16,793 nucleotides of DNA, from NCBI GenBank assembly GCA_004357415.1, contig SMVY01000087.1, forward strand, positions 1 to 16,793. Reading direction: 5' to 3'. Shown here piece after piece: positions 15,518 through 16,793 of the stretch; positions within the stretch are counted from its first letter, which is position 1, and every line of letters begins with the position of its first letter. Made by a program: the position numbers and the translations under genes. The notes under the pieces were generated by a model. It searched no databases, was not told the DNA's origin, and worked only from the letters and a program-made list of their open reading frames with translations. The DNA comes from Gemmatimonadota bacterium. Its GTDB lineage: Bacteria > Gemmatimonadota > Gemmatimonadetes > Gemmatimonadales > GWC2-71-9.

Positions 15518-16410
15518 GCTTTGGTACTCCTCCAGCCACGGGCTGCGACCACCACTGCCAGGCCCAACGCCAGCGTGGCCAGCACACCGCCCTCCGGGCC
15601 GAATGGCCCACCGGTGAGCCACTCGGGCCCACCGGCTTCATAGTCGAGAGACGGGACGTCGAACGGCAAGCCACTCACCGCCGCCCCCAACACGGCCAAG
15701 GTGCTGTTCCACCCGAGGTGGGCGCCGAACGCGGCCCACATCCCCCCCGGGCCGTAAAACACCGTCCCCAAGAGTATCCCGGCAAGGGCCACATTGGCTA
15801 CGCCCAGACCCGTCACGTGGGGATTGAGCAGATGGGCCAAGCCGAAGACCACCGCGACCAGCAGAACCGCCGTCCCCCGCCCCATCACAGCCGCCAGGAG
15901 CACCAGTGGCACCCCCCGGAACAGCACCTCCTCGGCCAGTGCGGCCGGCGCCAATACCAACCCCATGCCACCACCCCACACGACGAACGCGCCAAGGCCT
16001 CCGTCGCCCGTTAGCCACCGACCGCTGCCCAGCAGCACCGGCAGCAGCAACACGGCGACGGCCGGGACGACACCGAACATGAGCCCGACGGAAAACCCCT
16101 TGAACGGAGGCAGGACCTGGCGCCACCTGAGATCGGCGGCCCCCAAGCGTAACCGGCGGATACCAATGAGGTATGTGGCCGCCAATCCGCCGCACAGAGC
16201 GGCCATCCCCTGAACCACTATCTGTCCCGGGCCCAGGACCGCGAGCCACTCGGCCGCCCAGGCAGCTGATCCCGTGGCCGCAATGGCGGCCAAGAGGCTC
16301 AACCCCGTGGCCATTACCAGAGCGATGACACCGAAAACGACCGACCACCCTATCGCCGACCCCAAGACCTTCCACGGAGCGGATGGCAACCCGGAGTCCG
16401 CAGGCGTCAA
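15514..16410 (-). CDS. CPBP-family intramembrane metalloprotease
   Basis: Multi-pass membrane protein of about 298 residues related to CAAX prenyl proteases and bacteriocin-immunity proteins. The family motifs are present: EEVLFRG (160-166; E160, E161 and R165), FGLAHLLNPH (189-198; H193) and GAHLGWN (229-235; H231 and N235). Several hydrophobic segments fill the rest. No ATG fits the start; I chose TTG at 16410 because it makes a TTGA overlap with the bioY stop and places the first membrane helix shortly after the start. Other starts are possible, and the longer open frame upstream is a shadow of bioY. The stop overlaps the next gene. Substrate unknown. Confidence 0.85.
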
Positions 16411-16793
16411 AGCAGCCGACGGATGGCAGGCCCCAACGCCGTCACACCCATCGTGGCCAGCACCACTTTCACCACGTCGCCCGCTAGAAACGGCACCGTT
16501 CCCAGTCGGAAGGCGTTCCCCAAGTCGCCGGTGATGACGGTAAGCTGTGCCAGGCCGCCGAGATGGATGATGACGATGCCGGCGAGTGCGCCAAGCATCG
16601 CTCCGACCCACCCTCGCTCACGCGCCAGGTAGCCCGAGACCCCGGCAGCCACCGGAAACGCCAGCAGGTACCCACCCGTGGGACCGATGAGCCAAGCAGC
16701 GCCGGCCAAGCCTCCGGCGAAGACCGGCAGACCCATGACACCCAAAACCAGGTAGGTGACCAAGGCCGATACTCCACCGCGCGGGCCAAGCAC
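16407..16793 (-). CDS. bioY: BioY biotin transporter substrate-binding subunit (5' end beyond the window)
   Basis: Membrane S component of a biotin energy-coupling-factor transporter, or a solitary biotin transporter. The 129 visible codons continue past the window edge. LLxxxGLPVFAGG-type sequence (GVMGLPVFAGG), IGPTGGYLLAFPVAAGVSGYL and PFLAGDVVKVVLA are characteristic BioY segments, with four to five hydrophobic spans. Family N-termini reach about 50 residues further upstream, so the GTG at the edge (16793) is not the real start. The stop overlaps the CPBP gene. No BioM/BioN-like ATPase gene is seen here. Confidence 0.93.
   Translation of the reverse strand: MLGPRGGVSALVTYLVLGVMGLPVFAGGLAGAAWLIGPTGGYLLAFPVAAGVSGYLARERGWVGAMLGALAGIVIIHLGGLAQLTVITGDLGNAFRLGTVPFLAGDVVKVVLATMGVTALGPAIRRLL

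Overview
This window reads as a chromosomal segment of a GC-rich, free-living bacterium. The likeliest phylum is Gemmatimonadota or a close relative. That is an inference from the very high GC content, several secreted proteins with lipoprotein-type signals, a Minf_1886-type protein (a family known mainly from Planctomycetes/Verrucomicrobia and neighbouring phyla) and the style of the CPBP and beta-propeller proteins. No phage, insertion sequence, CRISPR array or integron was seen. Most of the window is housekeeping DNA, and nearly all genes lie on the minus strand.

Left part (1-4200): a mixed-orientation block. A minus-strand zinc-ribbon/membrane protein (121-1077) is divergent from a plus-strand exported M49-like (dipeptidyl-peptidase III family) metallopeptidase lipoprotein (1186-2817). 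That gene converges on a small minus-strand lipoprotein (2902-3363). A 328-base intergenic stretch with a candidate promoter, a palindrome and a terminator-like hairpin leads to a 69-residue plus-strand exported peptide with a duplicated heptapeptide (3692-3901). This converges on a 94-residue zinc-ribbon protein (3915-4199), and a very strong hairpin overlaps that gene's 3' end.

Middle part (4200-11018): a repeat-bearing intergenic region and a CAU-anticodon tRNA follow. Then, read on the minus strand, comes a tightly packed gene run: nnrD (NAD(P)H-hydrate repair), a secreted beta-propeller protein, thiL, plsC, eno and ftsB. The start and stop codons of nnrD/propeller, propeller/thiL, thiL/plsC and eno/ftsB overlap by 1-4 bases, so translational coupling is likely. 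The functions are metabolite repair, thiamine diphosphate formation, phospholipid synthesis, glycolysis and cell division; they share expression more than a single pathway.

Right part (11138-16793): another minus-strand run. It goes bioY (cut by the window edge), a CPBP membrane protease, a 3-hydroxyacyl-CoA dehydrogenase, leucine dehydrogenase, rpiB, glyA, a Minf_1886-like protein and a 64-residue zinc ribbon. BioY/CPBP, CPBP/hbd and rpiB/glyA overlap. Leucine dehydrogenase and hydroxyacyl-CoA dehydrogenase fit branched-chain amino acid or acyl-CoA catabolism; glyA and rpiB feed one-carbon and pentose metabolism.

I found no clear new defence or mobile system. The most interesting items are the exported peptide with a synonymously diverged heptapeptide repeat and an SD-covering hairpin, the exported M49 peptidase with a five-residue zinc motif, the uncharacterised propeller protein locked between nnrD and thiL, and the short repeats around the tRNA.
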